From NCBI RefSeq assembly GCF_000520995.1, contig NZ_JACA01000047.1:1-64000 (forward strand): a stretch of DNA of 64,000 nucleotides, in the 5' to 3' direction. The DNA is from Aquimarina macrocephali JAMB N27 (GTDB taxonomy: Bacteria > Bacteroidota > Bacteroidia > Flavobacteriales > Flavobacteriaceae). The notes below the pieces were generated by a model. The model ran no database searches and had not been told where the DNA came from. It saw only the letters and a program-made list of their open reading frames with translations. This document shows, piece by piece, positions 9,815 through 20,476 of this stretch. The position numbers and the translations under genes are program-made. How positions within the stretch are numbered: the stretch's first letter is position 1; every line of letters starts with the position of its first letter.

Positions 9815-11137
9815 TTAGTTGACAATCAGCCTTTGTGTTCCCAACTTTTCCATACCATTAAACGTTGTAATAAAATAGACACCAGGTACGTAATCAATAA
9901 CATCTAGATAGATGATATTATTTGGAGAAAAAGAAGACGATCCTCTTTTAGTAATTCTTTTTCCAAAAATATCTTGTATTTCATAAGACGTAATGGTGGT
10001 ATTATGAGTTTTAATCGTTACAACATCCATTGCAGGATTAGGATAAATTTTAACAATAGGAGTTTGGGGTTTTAACTCAGGCATTTGCAAGGATAAATTG
10101 TCATTTTTTGTGGTGTTCCCTATGATAAAGGTAGTAGCTTCTATATGATTAAAGTTACCTCCAGAGGCTAAAATCTCACCTCCAGCACTTAGCTTGTAAT
10201 GGCCTCTACCATACTGACAACAAATCCCATCACCATGGCTATCTTTAATAGTAAATGTATACCTTCCTTCTTTAAGACATTCTGTAATCTCTACAGATCT
10301 ATTATAAGGCCCTCCAGAAGCCACAATCTTATTGTCCTGATCCTTAATTTGCCAACGAGTTTCTTCTGGGTATTGGTCAGTTTTTATGACTAATTGCACT
10401 TCTTTACAATTTTTGCCATTATCATAAGCTTCTTGTAATGCATCTATAGGCTCAAAAATATCAGTTGTGATCCAAACATTAAGGTCTAAGGATAGTTTCC
10501 CATAAGAATTATCTGTATCGGCAGAATCAGCAACCCTCAGGTAGGCAGATCCAGAGCTGATTCCATCACTTAAACAACGAGAATCAGCCCCTGGTCTTTT
10601 TGCTCCTTGTAAAGCAGCCATTAATTTATCTGCTAGGCTACCTCTAGTTCTTAAAAAAGCTTTTTCCATGTCTTTAATAACGTCTTGAGAGATTAGAGTA
10701 TTTCCTGCTATTGCATAATTAGTTCCTGTAATGTGCATCCATTTTTCATACATATTTTTTCCTGAAAAAGCAGCACTTCTAGGCTGCCCATTGTTTAAAT
10801 CTACAATGGCATATTGGGTATAATCAGGGTAATCTCCATTTTCAGAAAGCCATTTGGTTATTTGTTTTGGAGAATCACCAGCTTCCATACGCGCAGTAGC
10901 ACGTTTCTGATTCACAGGAAGCCAAAACGCTTGTGTGTTGATAGCCCCAACACCCAAAACAATGACACTTACATCTCTAGCACCATCTTCTGCTTTTATA
11001 CAAGTTGCCCCAGCACTTCCAATTTCTCCAGTGACAGGATCAACAGCAACGATCGAAAAGGTGTGTTGTGCATGCAGCTTTATATTTATAAATAAGGTAA
11101 TACAAAAAAGGAATAATAATCTTAGTATAGGTTTCAT
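9815..11137 (-). CDS. Secreted DUF1028-family protein with type IX sorting domain
   Basis: A 440-residue exported protein. It has a Sec signal peptide (to HAQ at about residue 24), a DUF1028 domain of Ntn-hydrolase-like type beginning HTFSIVAVDPVTGEIGSAGATC, a middle beta-rich region, and a C-terminal Por/T9SS type A sorting domain (IYPNPAMDVVTI through GTQRLIVN). The sorting domain indicates export across the outer membrane by the type IX secretion system. DUF1028 proteins are often called putative peptidases or acyltransferases, but the activity is not established. It stands alone. Confidence 0.85.
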   Translation of the reverse strand: MKPILRLLFLFCITLFINIKLHAQHTFSIVAVDPVTGEIGSAGATCIKAEDGARDVSVIVLGVGAINTQAFWLPVNQKRATARMEAGDSPKQITKWLSENGDYPDYTQYAIVDLNNGQPRSAAFSGKNMYEKWMHITGTNYAIAGNTLISQDVIKDMEKAFLRTRGSLADKLMAALQGAKRPGADSRCLSDGISSGSAYLRVADSADTDNSYGKLSLDLNVWITTDIFEPIDALQEAYDNGKNCKEVQLVIKTDQYPEETRWQIKDQDNKIVASGGPYNRSVEITECLKEGRYTFTIKDSHGDGICCQYGRGHYKLSAGGEILASGGNFNHIEATTFIIGNTTKNDNLSLQMPELKPQTPIVKIYPNPAMDVVTIKTHNTTITSYEIQDIFGKRITKRGSSSFSPNNIIYLDVIDYVPGVYFITTFNGMEKLGTQRLIVN

Positions 11138-11562
11138 AATTTGGTTGTGGTTTTAAGAAATTAATACTGAAGTGGTTTAAGGATTTTCGATCCTAATGAA
11201 GAATAGTAATTTTTATAACGAATTGCAAAAAATTCTAAATTACCTCAGTATATATTTACAACAAAGGACCCTAAAAATACTAATTAACCAGTCTTTTTTT
11301 TGTTAAAAAAACTAAATATAATGTTAAAAATCTTGTGTAGTTATTCTCAACACCTTCAAACATGTTTAAAGAAATATGAACAGAAAATCAATAGTTTGAG
11401 GTTCTGAGTATACCTAAAATCATAACAATATCGAAATATTGGAATTATTTGAAGGAAGGTCATGGTTCTTAAAATATTAATTTATAGAAAATAGGGATTT
11501 AAAACATGCTCTCGCTAATAAAAAATATATAAAGAACCATTACAAAATAGTACTTTTGTGCT
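11138..11562. other. AT-rich intergenic region between divergent genes
   Basis: No open frame, hairpin or RNA gene was recognised in this 425-base gap. It separates the divergent DUF1028 gene and dxs. The only legible element is a -7 box just before dxs. Confidence 0.5.
11551..11558 (+). promoter_or_regulatory. Putative -7 box directly before dxs
   Basis: TACTTTTG fits TAnnTTTG and ends only four bases before the dxs ATG. If used, the transcript would be leaderless or nearly so. No clear -33 element is seen. Confidence 0.4.
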
Positions 11563-13329
11563 ATGCAACAATCATTTCTATCTAATATCAAATATCCATC
11601 TGATCTAAGAAAATTATCTACTGATCAGTTACCCAAACTAGCCAGAGAGCTTCGGGATTTTGTGATCAATATTGTTGCAGCTAAAGAAGGTCATCTCGGA
11701 GCAAGTTTAGGAGTGATAGAGCTTACTATTGCTCTACATTATATTTTTGACACCCCCAATGATCTTCTTGTTTGGGATGTGGGGCATCAGGCTTATCCTC
11801 ATAAAATCCTTACCGGAAGAAAAGATATATTTCATACCAATAGGCAATTGGGTGGTATAAGTGGGTTCCCTAAACGTACTGAAAGTGATTATGATACTTT
11901 TGGAGTTGGGCACTCTTCTACTTCTATTTCGGCTGTATTAGGTATGGCAATTGCATCTAAATTAAAAGGAGATATCACAAAACAGCATGTCGCAATAATT
12001 GGTGATGCTTCTATTGCTAGTGGAATGGCTTTTGAAGGACTTAATCATGCCGGAGTAACCGACACCAATATGCTGGTTATCCTTAATGATAATGCTATCG
12101 GTATCGATCCTAGTGTAGGTGCTCTGAAAGAATACCTTACTAAAGCCAAAATCGGGGTTAGACCTAGAAAAAATAATATTATAGAGGCATTAAATTTTAA
12201 TTATTTTGGCCCTATTGACGGGCATGACCTACCTATGCTTCTCAAAACTTTAGAAAAACTAAAGGCTACAAAAGGCCCAAAACTTTTACATATTATTACC
12301 ACCAAAGGAAAAGGTTTAAAACAAGCTGAAGAAGACCAGGTAAAATACCATGCTCCGGGTAAATTTGATGCTTCGACTGGGGATTTAATTTCAAAAGACA
12401 ATACAGGATTACCACCTAAGTTTCAGGATGTTTTTGGGTTTACTATTCTCGAACTTGCAAGAAAAAATAAAAAGATTATAGGTATTACACCTGCAATGCC
12501 TACTGGGAGTTCTCTAAAATATATGATGGAAGAAATGCCAGATCGGGCTTTTGATGTTGGCATTGCTGAGCAACATGCAGTCACCCTTGCTGCCGGAATG
12601 GCGACACAAGGACTAATTCCTTTTTGCACAATCTATTCTACTTTTTTACAACGTGCCTATGATCAAGTAATCCACGATGTAGCTTTACAAAATTTGCCTG
12701 TAATTTTTTGTGTTGATCGTGCCGGTATTGTTGGCGCAGATGGTGCAACACACCATGGTGTTTATGACATTGCCTATCTTACATGCGTCCCTAATATGAT
12801 TGTTGCAGCACCAGCCAATGAAATTGAGCTAAGACATTTACTTTATACTGCTTCTTTGAGACTAGATCACCCTATAACGATACGCTACCCCAGAGGCAGA
12901 GGGCATATTATCGACTGGGAAGTCCCCATGCAAAAACTAGAAATTGGTAAAGCTATCAACCTAAAAAAAGGTTCCAAAATCTCTCTAGTTTCTACAGGTA
13001 CTATTGCACATAATGTAACCAAAGCCATAGAAGCTATAGAAAAACCAATTAGCCACTATCATTTTTGCTTTATAAAACCTTTAGATATTGATCTACTGAA
13101 ACAAATAGTACAGAACTATGACACCATTATTACTGTTGAAGATGGCGTTATCAAAGGTGGTTTTGGGAGTTCAATACTCGATTTTGCTAATCAGAATGAT
13201 TTTAAAAACAATATTATCACTTTAGGTATTCCTGATCAATTTATTCATCATGGCACAGTAGATCAGCTACATAATATTTGCGGGATTTCTCCTGAAAAAA
13301 TCCTTAACACAATCAAGACATACCTCTAA
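11563..13329 (+). CDS. dxs: 1-deoxy-D-xylulose-5-phosphate synthase
   Basis: First enzyme of the MEP isoprenoid pathway; it condenses pyruvate and glyceraldehyde 3-phosphate using thiamine diphosphate. Visible motifs are GHQAYPHKILTGR (near residues 72-84), a TPP-binding segment GDASIASGMAFEGLNHAG leading to LNDN, and the transketolase motif DRAGIVGADGATHHG (near residues 384-398). At 588 residues it is shorter than the roughly 620-residue enterobacterial enzyme, and its TPP motif reads GDA rather than GDG. It converges with dgt, eight bases apart. Confidence 0.93.
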   Translation: MQQSFLSNIKYPSDLRKLSTDQLPKLARELRDFVINIVAAKEGHLGASLGVIELTIALHYIFDTPNDLLVWDVGHQAYPHKILTGRKDIFHTNRQLGGISGFPKRTESDYDTFGVGHSSTSISAVLGMAIASKLKGDITKQHVAIIGDASIASGMAFEGLNHAGVTDTNMLVILNDNAIGIDPSVGALKEYLTKAKIGVRPRKNNIIEALNFNYFGPIDGHDLPMLLKTLEKLKATKGPKLLHIITTKGKGLKQAEEDQVKYHAPGKFDASTGDLISKDNTGLPPKFQDVFGFTILELARKNKKIIGITPAMPTGSSLKYMMEEMPDRAFDVGIAEQHAVTLAAGMATQGLIPFCTIYSTFLQRAYDQVIHDVALQNLPVIFCVDRAGIVGADGATHHGVYDIAYLTCVPNMIVAAPANEIELRHLLYTASLRLDHPITIRYPRGRGHIIDWEVPMQKLEIGKAINLKKGSKISLVSTGTIAHNVTKAIEAIEKPISHYHFCFIKPLDIDLLKQIVQNYDTIITVEDGVIKGGFGSSILDFANQNDFKNNIITLGIPDQFIHHGTVDQLHNICGISPEKILNTIKTYL

Positions 13330-13337
13330 GCATTTTT

Positions 13338-14681
13338 TTATATCTGCAATCCTTTAATCTTTTGAAATTTTAATAACGCATTACCATCAGTTAAACTCGC
13401 CACATAGTTACTTATCCCGATAAGACGGGTATAGAGATCTACATTTGTATAGTCAAAATTAATGCCTTCGGCTCTCAAAATAAGCTTGTCATAGTTAGAA
13501 CTCTCTCCCTTGTTAAAGTTATCTGTTGCCACACAATAGCGATCTAAAAGAGTAGCAAGAATCTCATATCCCGCGATTTCTTTTTCGGTTACTTCCTGAC
13601 TTTGATAAATCTTAGCAACGCTAATTTTAATGATGTCAGCGATTTGAGCTTCGTATTTACTCTTGTCTATTAATGCCATATCAAAGGTTCCCGATAATAT
13701 AGCTTCTTCATGCTCGATAAAAATACTTGCTGCTTCTCCTATTAAGGTATTAATAGCTAGTGCTCTAAGATAACTTAATCGATCTGCTGTAGTAATAAGC
13801 TTATTATATTTTGAAGTATTGATAGTATCTTTTACCAATTTGATTAAGTATTCTAAAGCATATTCTTCTTCTATCAATCCCAGGTTAATACCATCTTCAA
13901 AATCGATAATAGTATAACAAATATCGTCTGCTGCCTCTACCAAAAAAGTTAATGGGTGACGACTATAAGTAACCTCATCACCTATCTGGTATTGCAATAA
14001 CCCCACTTCTTCTGCTACCTCTTTAAAAAAAGAAGTATCGTTCTGAAAGTACCCAAATTTTTTATGAGCAATATGTGTTGTTGGTTTTTTAGGTAATGAC
14101 TCTTTAGGGTATTTCATAAACGCTCCAAGTGTCGCATACGATAATCTAAGACCTCCTTCTATCCCTTCTCGGGATTCTGTAAGAATTTTAAACCCATTGG
14201 CATTCCCTTCAAAATCAATCAAATCCTGATACTGCTTAGGAGTGAGTTTATCTTTATATCGGTTACCGCTTCCTGTTTTGAAGTATTCTCCTATAGCCTT
14301 CTCTCCAGAATGCCCAAAGGGTGGATTACCAATATCATGTGCTAATGCAGCAGCTGCAACAATAGCACCAAAATCATTAAACTGATATCCATGAACAGCA
14401 ACAAGATGTGGATGTTTTTCTAAAATTTTCTTACCTACTACTCTACCCAAAGAACGCCCTACTACAGATACTTCGAGACTATGTGTTAATCGTGTATGCA
14501 CAAAGCTGGTTTTGGACAACGGAATAACCTGTGTTTTATCCTGTAAACTCCTAAAGGCCGAAGAGAAGATAATGCGATCATAATCGACTTCAAAACCTAA
14601 TCGGGTTTCGTCTTGCTCTTTACGTAATCTTTTATTTCTATCTCCTTGTCGTTTTAAGGACAGGAGTTGCTCCCAATTCAT
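13338..14681 (-). CDS. dgt: Deoxyguanosinetriphosphate triphosphohydrolase (dGTPase)
   Basis: HD-domain enzyme that hydrolyses dGTP to deoxyguanosine and triphosphate, controlling dNTP pools. Metal-binding residues are visible: His67 in TRLTHSLEV and the HD pair His115-Asp116 in ALAHDIGNPPFGHSGE. The start is set at MNWEQLLSLKRQ because the longer frame adds 14 residues with no family match. It lies downstream of nrdA on the same strand but after a terminator. The pairing with ribonucleotide reductase makes sense for nucleotide balance. Confidence 0.9.
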   Translation of the reverse strand: MNWEQLLSLKRQGDRNKRLRKEQDETRLGFEVDYDRIIFSSAFRSLQDKTQVIPLSKTSFVHTRLTHSLEVSVVGRSLGRVVGKKILEKHPHLVAVHGYQFNDFGAIVAAAALAHDIGNPPFGHSGEKAIGEYFKTGSGNRYKDKLTPKQYQDLIDFEGNANGFKILTESREGIEGGLRLSYATLGAFMKYPKESLPKKPTTHIAHKKFGYFQNDTSFFKEVAEEVGLLQYQIGDEVTYSRHPLTFLVEAADDICYTIIDFEDGINLGLIEEEYALEYLIKLVKDTINTSKYNKLITTADRLSYLRALAINTLIGEAASIFIEHEEAILSGTFDMALIDKSKYEAQIADIIKISVAKIYQSQEVTEKEIAGYEILATLLDRYCVATDNFNKGESSNYDKLILRAEGINFDYTNVDLYTRLIGISNYVASLTDGNALLKFQKIKGLQI

Positions 14682-14708
14682 CATATTTCTAAGAAAATTC
14701 GAATATAC

Positions 14709-14743
14709 AAAAAAGGGAAGCATCCTAAGAAAACTTCCCTTTT
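14709..14743 (-). terminator. Rho-independent terminator after nrdA
   Basis: Arms AAAAGGGAAG and CTTCCCTTTT with a 13-base loop. On the minus strand the stem is followed by T residues, 20 bases after the nrdA stop. Confidence 0.75.
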
Positions 14744-14762
14744 GCCCTATATAAATCTAGGT

Positions 14763-17225
14763 CTAAGACCCACACATTAAACAATCGTCTCCTTCGCCTT
14801 CTTTAGATTGTGCAATGATTGCACGAAGTTCTTCTGGAGTAAGAGCTGTTCCTTCTGGTGCAACAGCTTCTTGTTTTGGTTCTTCTTTGGTTGCTTGCGC
14901 TTCCATTACTTGTGCAGCAGCTACGGCTACTTGTTCTGGTTTAGGCTCCTCTTTAGTTTCCTTTTTAAGCGTAAACTTAATTGCATCTACCGCAGATTTC
15001 GTTCTCAGGTAATACATACCTGTTTTTAATCCACTCTTCCATGCGTAAAAATGCATCGAAGTTAATTTGGCCATAGTAGCACCTTCTAAGAACAAGTTTA
15101 AAGACTGAGACTGATCGATAAAATATCCTCTATGACGAGACATATCGATAATATCTTTCATACTCATTTCCCAAACAGTTTTGTACAGTTCTTTTAGATC
15201 TTGCGGAATGATATCTATATTTTGTACTGAACCATTAGCACGCATAATAGCATCCTTAAGGTTATCATTCCATAATCCTAATTTCACTAAATCTTCTAAT
15301 AAGTGTTTATTTACTACGATAAACTCTCCAGAGAGTACACGTCTGGTATAAATGTTACTTGTGTACGGTTCGAATGCTTCATTGTTTCCTAAAATCTGAG
15401 AAGTAGATGCTGTAGGCATTGGTGCAACTAATAATGAGTTACGTACTCCGTTTTTAAGCACTTGCTTACGAAGTTTTGCCCAATCCCAACGACCGCTTAA
15501 TTCTTCATCTTTTATTCCCCATAGGTTGTATTGAAAATCTCCTTTAGATATTGGAGAACCTTCATAAGTTTGATATGGCCCATCAGCTTTTGCCTCTTCC
15601 ATAGATGCTGTTACTGCAGCAAAATATAGAGTTTCAAAAATCTCTTGGTTTAATTTCTTAGCCTCATCACTGGTAAATGGCAAACGCAATTGGATAAATG
15701 CATCAGCCAATCCTTGTACGCCTAATCCAATAGGGCGATGACGCATATTAGAATTTTCTGCTTCTTTTACCGGATAGTAATTACGATCAATTACTCTGTT
15801 CAAATTCTTAGTTACCCGTTTTGTAATCTTAAAAAGCTCTTTATGATCAAACTCTCCGTTTTTCACAAACATTGGCAATGCAATAGATGCCAGGTTACAT
15901 ACTGCTACTTCATCTGGGCTAGTATATTCTAATATCTCTGTACATAAATTAGATGATCTTATAGTTCCCAGATTTTGTTGATTAGATTTGCGATTTGCAG
16001 CATCTTTATACAACATATAAGGTGTACCCGTTTCGATCTGAGATTCTAAGATTTTTTCCCAAAGTTCACGTGCTTTGATTGTTCTTCGTCCTTTTCCTTC
16101 TGATTCAAAACGAAGGTAAGCTTCTTCAAACTCATCACTATGTATATCAAATAAACCAGGGCACTCATTAGGACACATTAAGGTCCATTCTGCATCTTCT
16201 TGTACACGTTTCATAAATAAATCCGGTACCCACATTGCATAGAATAAATCACGTGCACGCATTTCTTCTTTACCATGATTCTTTTTCAGATCTAAGAAAT
16301 CAAAGATATCAGCATGCCATGGTTCTACATATATTGCAAAAGATCCTTTACGCTTTCCTCCACCCTGATCTACATAACGAGCTGTATCATTATATACTTG
16401 TAGCATGGGTACAATACCGTTAGATGTTCCATTAGTACCAGCAATATAAGAACCTGTAGCACGTACATTATGTATAGATAATCCTATTCCTCCAGCAGAT
16501 TGAGAAATTTTTGCTGTTTGTTTAAGTGTATCATAAATACCATCAATACTATCATCTTTCATCGCCAAAAGGAAACAAGATGACATTTGCGGTTTTGGTG
16601 TTCCCGAATTAAATAATGTTGGTGTAGCGTGTGTAAAGTATTTTTTAGACATTAATTCATAAGTCTCTATAGCAGCATCAAGATCATTAAGATGGATACC
16701 GATAGAAACTCTCATAAGCATATGCTGCGGACGTTCAGCAATTGTGCCATTGATTTTTAATAGATAAGAACGTTCTAATGTTTTAAAACCAAAATAGTCA
16801 TAGCCAAAATCTCTATTGTATATAATAGTAGAATCCAACTTTTCCTTATTAGCCATAATTACCTCATATACATCATCGGCTATCAGTGGTCCTTTTTTAC
16901 CGTTTCTTGGATTTACATACTCATATAGGTCTGTAATGACTTCAGAAAAAGTTTTCTTTGTATTTTTATGTAGATTAGAAACAGAGATACGAGCTGCAAG
17001 CTTCGCATAATCAGGGTGTGTTATAGTCATTGTTGCTGCTATTTCTGCAGCCAAATTATCCAACTCACTAGTCGTTACTCCATCATACAACCCTTCTATC
17101 ACTCTCATTGCTACCTTTACAGGATCAACTAGTGGATTAAGTCCATAACATAATTTTCTTACCCTTGCGGTAATCTTGTCGAACATAATTGGTTCTTTAC
17201 GCCCATCTCTTTTTACTACATACAT
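14763..17225 (-). CDS. nrdA: Class I ribonucleoside-diphosphate reductase, alpha subunit
   Basis: Large catalytic subunit of the aerobic ribonucleotide reductase. It has an N-terminal ATP-cone (about residues 1-90, [18 protein letters not shown]), the barrel with [13 protein letters not shown] and the NLCTEI segment, the radical-path motif ending [10 protein letters not shown], and a C-terminal swinging tail ending DDCLMCGS (Cys815 and Cys818). Before the tail is a low-complexity Glu/Ala/Pro/Lys linker (about 755-800), longer than usual. nrdB lies upstream on the same strand with a 370-base gap. A second, oxygen-independent reductase is encoded at 50.6-52.9 kb. Confidence 0.96.
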   Translation of the reverse strand: MYVVKRDGRKEPIMFDKITARVRKLCYGLNPLVDPVKVAMRVIEGLYDGVTTSELDNLAAEIAATMTITHPDYAKLAARISVSNLHKNTKKTFSEVITDLYEYVNPRNGKKGPLIADDVYEVIMANKEKLDSTIIYNRDFGYDYFGFKTLERSYLLKINGTIAERPQHMLMRVSIGIHLNDLDAAIETYELMSKKYFTHATPTLFNSGTPKPQMSSCFLLAMKDDSIDGIYDTLKQTAKISQSAGGIGLSIHNVRATGSYIAGTNGTSNGIVPMLQVYNDTARYVDQGGGKRKGSFAIYVEPWHADIFDFLDLKKNHGKEEMRARDLFYAMWVPDLFMKRVQEDAEWTLMCPNECPGLFDIHSDEFEEAYLRFESEGKGRRTIKARELWEKILESQIETGTPYMLYKDAANRKSNQQNLGTIRSSNLCTEILEYTSPDEVAVCNLASIALPMFVKNGEFDHKELFKITKRVTKNLNRVIDRNYYPVKEAENSNMRHRPIGLGVQGLADAFIQLRLPFTSDEAKKLNQEIFETLYFAAVTASMEEAKADGPYQTYEGSPISKGDFQYNLWGIKDEELSGRWDWAKLRKQVLKNGVRNSLLVAPMPTASTSQILGNNEAFEPYTSNIYTRRVLSGEFIVVNKHLLEDLVKLGLWNDNLKDAIMRANGSVQNIDIIPQDLKELYKTVWEMSMKDIIDMSRHRGYFIDQSQSLNLFLEGATMAKLTSMHFYAWKSGLKTGMYYLRTKSAVDAIKFTLKKETKEEPKPEQVAVAAAQVMEAQATKEEPKQEAVAPEGTALTPEELRAIIAQSKEGEGDDCLMCGS

Positions 17226-17595
17226 ATTTCTTTTTGGTTTTTAAATTTTCTTCTTAACGAAGAAGTTGATGATAATTCGTGTTACTAATTTTATAATTTG
17301 AAGGTCAAAAATTATATTTCATCTCCTTGAAATTGGATACTAAGAAGAAATCTCTACATCCAAAAATTAGAGTAATTCTATAGATAAAAAATAATAATAT
17401 GACTTTCGTCCCTTTTGTTTTTTTGTGTAGCTTTTCATAAAGCCTTATCAAACTGAGCTAATCTGAATTAAACAGAAGAAATGTTTTTGATTAGCTCAGA
17501 ATGAATATATCTTTATTTTTAAGTATTTTGGATCCAACTTTCGTTGGAATGATAATCTTAAGAAATTAACGTTACACTATTAATGTTCTTTTCGA
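17226..17595. other. Long nrdB-nrdA intergenic region with an inverted repeat
   Basis: This 370-base gap holds no open frame. It contains one perfect 11-base inverted repeat (listed separately) and a short weak hairpin near 17243-17262, close to the nrdA start. No typical NrdR box was seen. Confidence 0.5.
17453..17499. repeat. Perfect 11-bp inverted repeat downstream of nrdB
   Basis: CTGAGCTAATC at 17453-17463 is matched exactly by GATTAGCTCAG at 17489-17499 with a 25-base loop. No T-run follows, so it is not a classic terminator. It may be an mRNA-stability hairpin or a regulator site between nrdB and nrdA. Confidence 0.5.
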
Positions 17596-18573
17596 TTAAA
17601 AATCTGCATCAAAACTTATCTTATTGTCTTCCGTGTCTTTATTAAGCACCCCTGCTTTTTGGTATTCTGAAACTCTTTTCTCAAAGAAATTGGTTTTACC
17701 TTGCAAAGAGATCATGTCCATAAAATCAAATGGATTTGATGTTTCATATTCTTTTTCGCATCCTAATTCTACCAGTAATCTATCGGTAACAAATTCTAAA
17801 TATTGAGTCATTAACTTAGAATTCATACCTATCAAACTTACCGGAAGAGATTCTGTTATAAATTCTCTCTCTATATCTAATGCGTCTATCAGGATTTTTC
17901 TAATTCTATCTTTTGGTACTTTATTTATCAAATGTTTGTTATGAAGATGAACTGCAAAATCGCAATGTACTCCTTCATCTCTTGAAATTAGCTCATTAGA
18001 AAATGTAAGTCCTGGCATTAATCCACGTTTTTTCAACCAGAATATAGAACAGAACGCTCCTGAAAAGAAGATCCCTTCTACCGCCGCAAAGGCAATTAAA
18101 CGTTCTGCAAAAGAATCAGATTCTATCCATTGTAATGCCCAGTCTGCTTTTTTCTTAATTGCCGGAAAATTCTCTAATGCATTAAATAGTATATCCTTTT
18201 CTTTCTCATCCTTTACATAAGTATCGATCAATAAGGAGTATGTTTCTGAATGAATGTTTTCCATCATGATCTGAAAACCATAGAAAAATTTCGCCTCACT
18301 ATACTGTACTTCGTTTATAAAATTTTCTGCAAGATTTTCATTAACAATACCGTCAGATGCAGCAAAAAACGCTAAAATATGTTTGATAAAATATTGTTCA
18401 TCCTCAGTAAGTTTGGTTGCCCAATCCGTAATATCCTGATGCAAATCGATCTCTTCTGCTGTCCAAAAACTAGCTTCGGACTTCTTATACCATTCCCAAA
18501 TATCGTGGTGTTGGATAGGAAAAATTACGAATCGATCTTTGTTTTCTTGCAAAATAGGTTCTACGGCGCTCAT
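17596..18573 (-). CDS. nrdB: Class I ribonucleoside-diphosphate reductase, beta subunit
   Basis: Small radical-generating subunit, 325 residues, with a diiron-tyrosyl centre. The motif [20 protein letters not shown] carries iron-ligand Glu and His residues and the FYGF tyrosine expected to hold the radical, as in eukaryotic-type R2. The second half has [17 protein letters not shown] and a ligand-bearing segment RDEGVHCDF. The C-terminus ends ISFDADF, the usual acidic tail that docks on NrdA. It precedes nrdA. Confidence 0.96.
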   Translation of the reverse strand: MSAVEPILQENKDRFVIFPIQHHDIWEWYKKSEASFWTAEEIDLHQDITDWATKLTEDEQYFIKHILAFFAASDGIVNENLAENFINEVQYSEAKFFYGFQIMMENIHSETYSLLIDTYVKDEKEKDILFNALENFPAIKKKADWALQWIESDSFAERLIAFAAVEGIFFSGAFCSIFWLKKRGLMPGLTFSNELISRDEGVHCDFAVHLHNKHLINKVPKDRIRKILIDALDIEREFITESLPVSLIGMNSKLMTQYLEFVTDRLLVELGCEKEYETSNPFDFMDMISLQGKTNFFEKRVSEYQKAGVLNKDTEDNKISFDADF

Positions 18574-18960
18574 TCTTTTTTTTTTAGCTGTTTTTTTTTG
18601 AGAATTTCTTATTTCCTAAGGGTATTACAAAGATCAAAAAATAGGTTAAAAGTTCTACGGAAAGTTAACAAACGTTTTCAACAAAGTTTTCAACACGAAG
18701 TGAATTTGCAACAAAAATGATCTTTCACAAAACACACATAACACTTTGTTAATCAAAATATTAAGTGTTTTTTAGAAAATACAGATAATGTGAACATCAT
18801 CTTCAAAAATCTCTTATTTTTCACTTGCTAGCCGAGGTTTTTCAACAGAAAAACAAAGAAGAGAAAATGCACCTGTTTACGGTAAACCCGTAAGCCAAAA
18901 AAACTCTTTTTTTAACAAAAAAAAGAGAGTTATTTATATCTAAAAATATAAAGAAGGGGT
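18574..18960. other. AT-rich intergenic region upstream of nrdB
   Basis: A 387-base gap with no open frame or RNA gene recognised. It must hold the nrdB promoter. An A/T-rich hairpin near its right end (about 18903-18930, arms close to AACTCTTTTTTT and AAAAAAGAGAGTT) probably ends the DUF3109 transcript. Confidence 0.45.
18903..18930 (-). terminator. Probable terminator after the DUF3109 gene
   Basis: An imperfect AT-rich stem of AACTC and T-run facing an A-run and GAGAGTT, with T residues following on the minus strand. The stem is weak because it is mainly A-T pairs. Confidence 0.45.
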
Positions 18961-19530
18961 TTATTTTTTCAATTTTGCTGCCACGTTTTCAAGTTCTATA
19001 TACCAGTCTTCTCCAAATTTTCGGATTAAGGCTTCTTTAACAAATTTATAGATCGGTACTTGAAATGCTTTACCCAATGTACAGGCATCATCACAAATTT
19101 CCCATTTGTGATAATTTACAGCAGAAAACTCGGTATACTCTTGCACTCTAACTGGGTATAAATGACAAGATACCGGTTTTTTCCAGTCAACTTCACCTTG
19201 GTTATAAGCTTCTTCGATAGCACACATAGCTGTTCCTTTTTCATCAAAAATCACATATGCACAATCTGCTCCATCAATTAGAGGTGTTTCTAATTCTCCA
19301 TTAGCAGTTTTAACATGGGTTCCGTAATGCTCGATAGCCTCGACACCTTCTTTTCTCAAATAAGATTTGACGATAGGGTATATCTCTTTAAGCTTATGAA
19401 CTTCTGACTCTTCTAAGGGCGCTCCCGCCTCACCATCAATGCAGCAGGCTCCTTTGCATGCAGAAAGATTACACACAAAGTCTTTCTCTATAATATCCTC
19501 AGAAACTATGGTTTTTCCTAATTGAAACAT
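18961..19530 (-). CDS. DUF3109-family cysteine-rich protein
   Basis: A conserved cytoplasmic protein of 190 residues with a cysteine cluster near the N-terminus (Cys20, Cys25, Cys29, Cys30 in VCNLSACKGACC) and more cysteines in the middle (SCHLYP, ICDDAC). The pattern suggests metal or iron-sulfur binding, as in related YkgJ-type families. The biochemical role is unknown. The start is placed at MFQLGKTIVSEDI, which fits the family N-terminus; the frame opens eight codons earlier. Confidence 0.8.
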   Translation of the reverse strand: MFQLGKTIVSEDIIEKDFVCNLSACKGACCIDGEAGAPLEESEVHKLKEIYPIVKSYLRKEGVEAIEHYGTHVKTANGELETPLIDGADCAYVIFDEKGTAMCAIEEAYNQGEVDWKKPVSCHLYPVRVQEYTEFSAVNYHKWEICDDACTLGKAFQVPIYKFVKEALIRKFGEDWYIELENVAAKLKK

Positions 19531-19611
19531 GCCGCTAAGATAATTCTTATACAAGAGATTTTTTACAATTTATTCACCTTTTTATAATACCTTTATTTAA
19601 TAAAGTCTATT

Positions 19612-19619
19612 TATATTTG
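19612..19619 (+). promoter_or_regulatory. -7 box for the marC-family gene
   Basis: TATATTTG matches TAnnTTTG, 26 bases before the ATG. The -33 region is not clear. Confidence 0.4.
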
Positions 19620-19645
19620 CTCAAAATTTTGAAACCATTTTTACT

Positions 19646-20218
19646 ATGAACTTTGATCTTAAAGAAATATTTACTGCAAGTATGATTTTATTTGCGGTAA
19701 TAGATATCATAGGAAGTATACCTATTATTATTGATTTACGTAAAAAAGTAGGACATATCCAAAGTGAAAAAGCTTCGATTGTTGCTGCTATATTAATGGT
19801 TGTTTTTCTTTTTGTAGGGAAAGAAATTCTAAACCTTATCGGGATCGACGTTAATTCTTTTGCCGTAGCTGGTGCTTTTATTATTTTCTTTCTAGCCTTA
19901 GAAATGATATTAGGTATCCAATTATACAAAGATGATGAGCCAGAAACGGCTGCAGTAGTTCCATTAGCCTTTCCTTTGATTGCCGGAGCTGGTACAATGA
20001 CCTCTATCCTTTCTTTACGAGCAGAATACCACCCAATTAACATAGTAATTGCTATACTAATCAATATTATTTTTGTTTATATTGTTTTAAAATCATCAAA
20101 AAAGATAGAAAAAATAATAGGTAAGCAAGGAATTAATGTGATTCGAAAGATTTTTGGGGTAATTCTACTTGCTATTGCAGTTAAATTATTTGCTACAAAT
20201 ATCAAAGGTCTTTTTTAA
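19646..20218 (+). CDS. MarC-family integral membrane protein
   Basis: A 190-residue inner-membrane protein with six hydrophobic segments. Family features include the opening ASMILFAVIDIIGSIPIIIDLR and a central VVPLAFPLIAGAGTMTSIL. MarC proteins have no firmly known substrate, and the older multiple-antibiotic-resistance link has not held up. The next small gene starts 14 bases downstream and is probably co-transcribed. Confidence 0.88.
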   Translation: MNFDLKEIFTASMILFAVIDIIGSIPIIIDLRKKVGHIQSEKASIVAAILMVVFLFVGKEILNLIGIDVNSFAVAGAFIIFFLALEMILGIQLYKDDEPETAAVVPLAFPLIAGAGTMTSILSLRAEYHPINIVIAILINIIFVYIVLKSSKKIEKIIGKQGINVIRKIFGVILLAIAVKLFATNIKGLF

Positions 20219-20232
20219 AGAAAATTAAACGC

Positions 20233-20433
20233 ATGAAATATTTTATATACTTACTAATTGCTATTGCAACGGGTTTAATCATTTACAATATAACCTATCT
20301 AGATTTTGATGATTTATTTGCTGGTGATAGTAAAACGGCTCTTATTGGCATTTTTTCTTCTGCTTGCGTAGTTCTGTTAATGTCAATCTTGTTGGTTTCT
20401 AAAAACATCCAAAAGAAGAAAAGAGGAAATTAA
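20233..20433 (+). CDS. Small two-helix membrane protein, unknown function
   Basis: A predicted protein of 66 residues with two transmembrane segments (about 3-19 and 38-56) and a basic tail KNIQKKKRGN. It begins 14 bases after the MarC-family gene on the same strand, which suggests an operon. No family is recognised. Confidence 0.6.
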   Translation: MKYFIYLLIAIATGLIIYNITYLDFDDLFAGDSKTALIGIFSSACVVLLMSILLVSKNIQKKKRGN

Positions 20434-20476
20434 TTCCTGAAGCTTTATCAGCTTTGTTTTAACAGCAAAACACTTT

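Noticed and set aside
14808-15029. Plus-strand open frames over the 3-prime part of nrdA
   Set aside because: They arise from the low-complexity Glu/Ala/Lys linker of NrdA read in antisense.
19621-20064. 147-residue minus-strand open frame
   Set aside because: It is the antisense shadow of the MarC-family gene, whose six-helix protein is clearly real.
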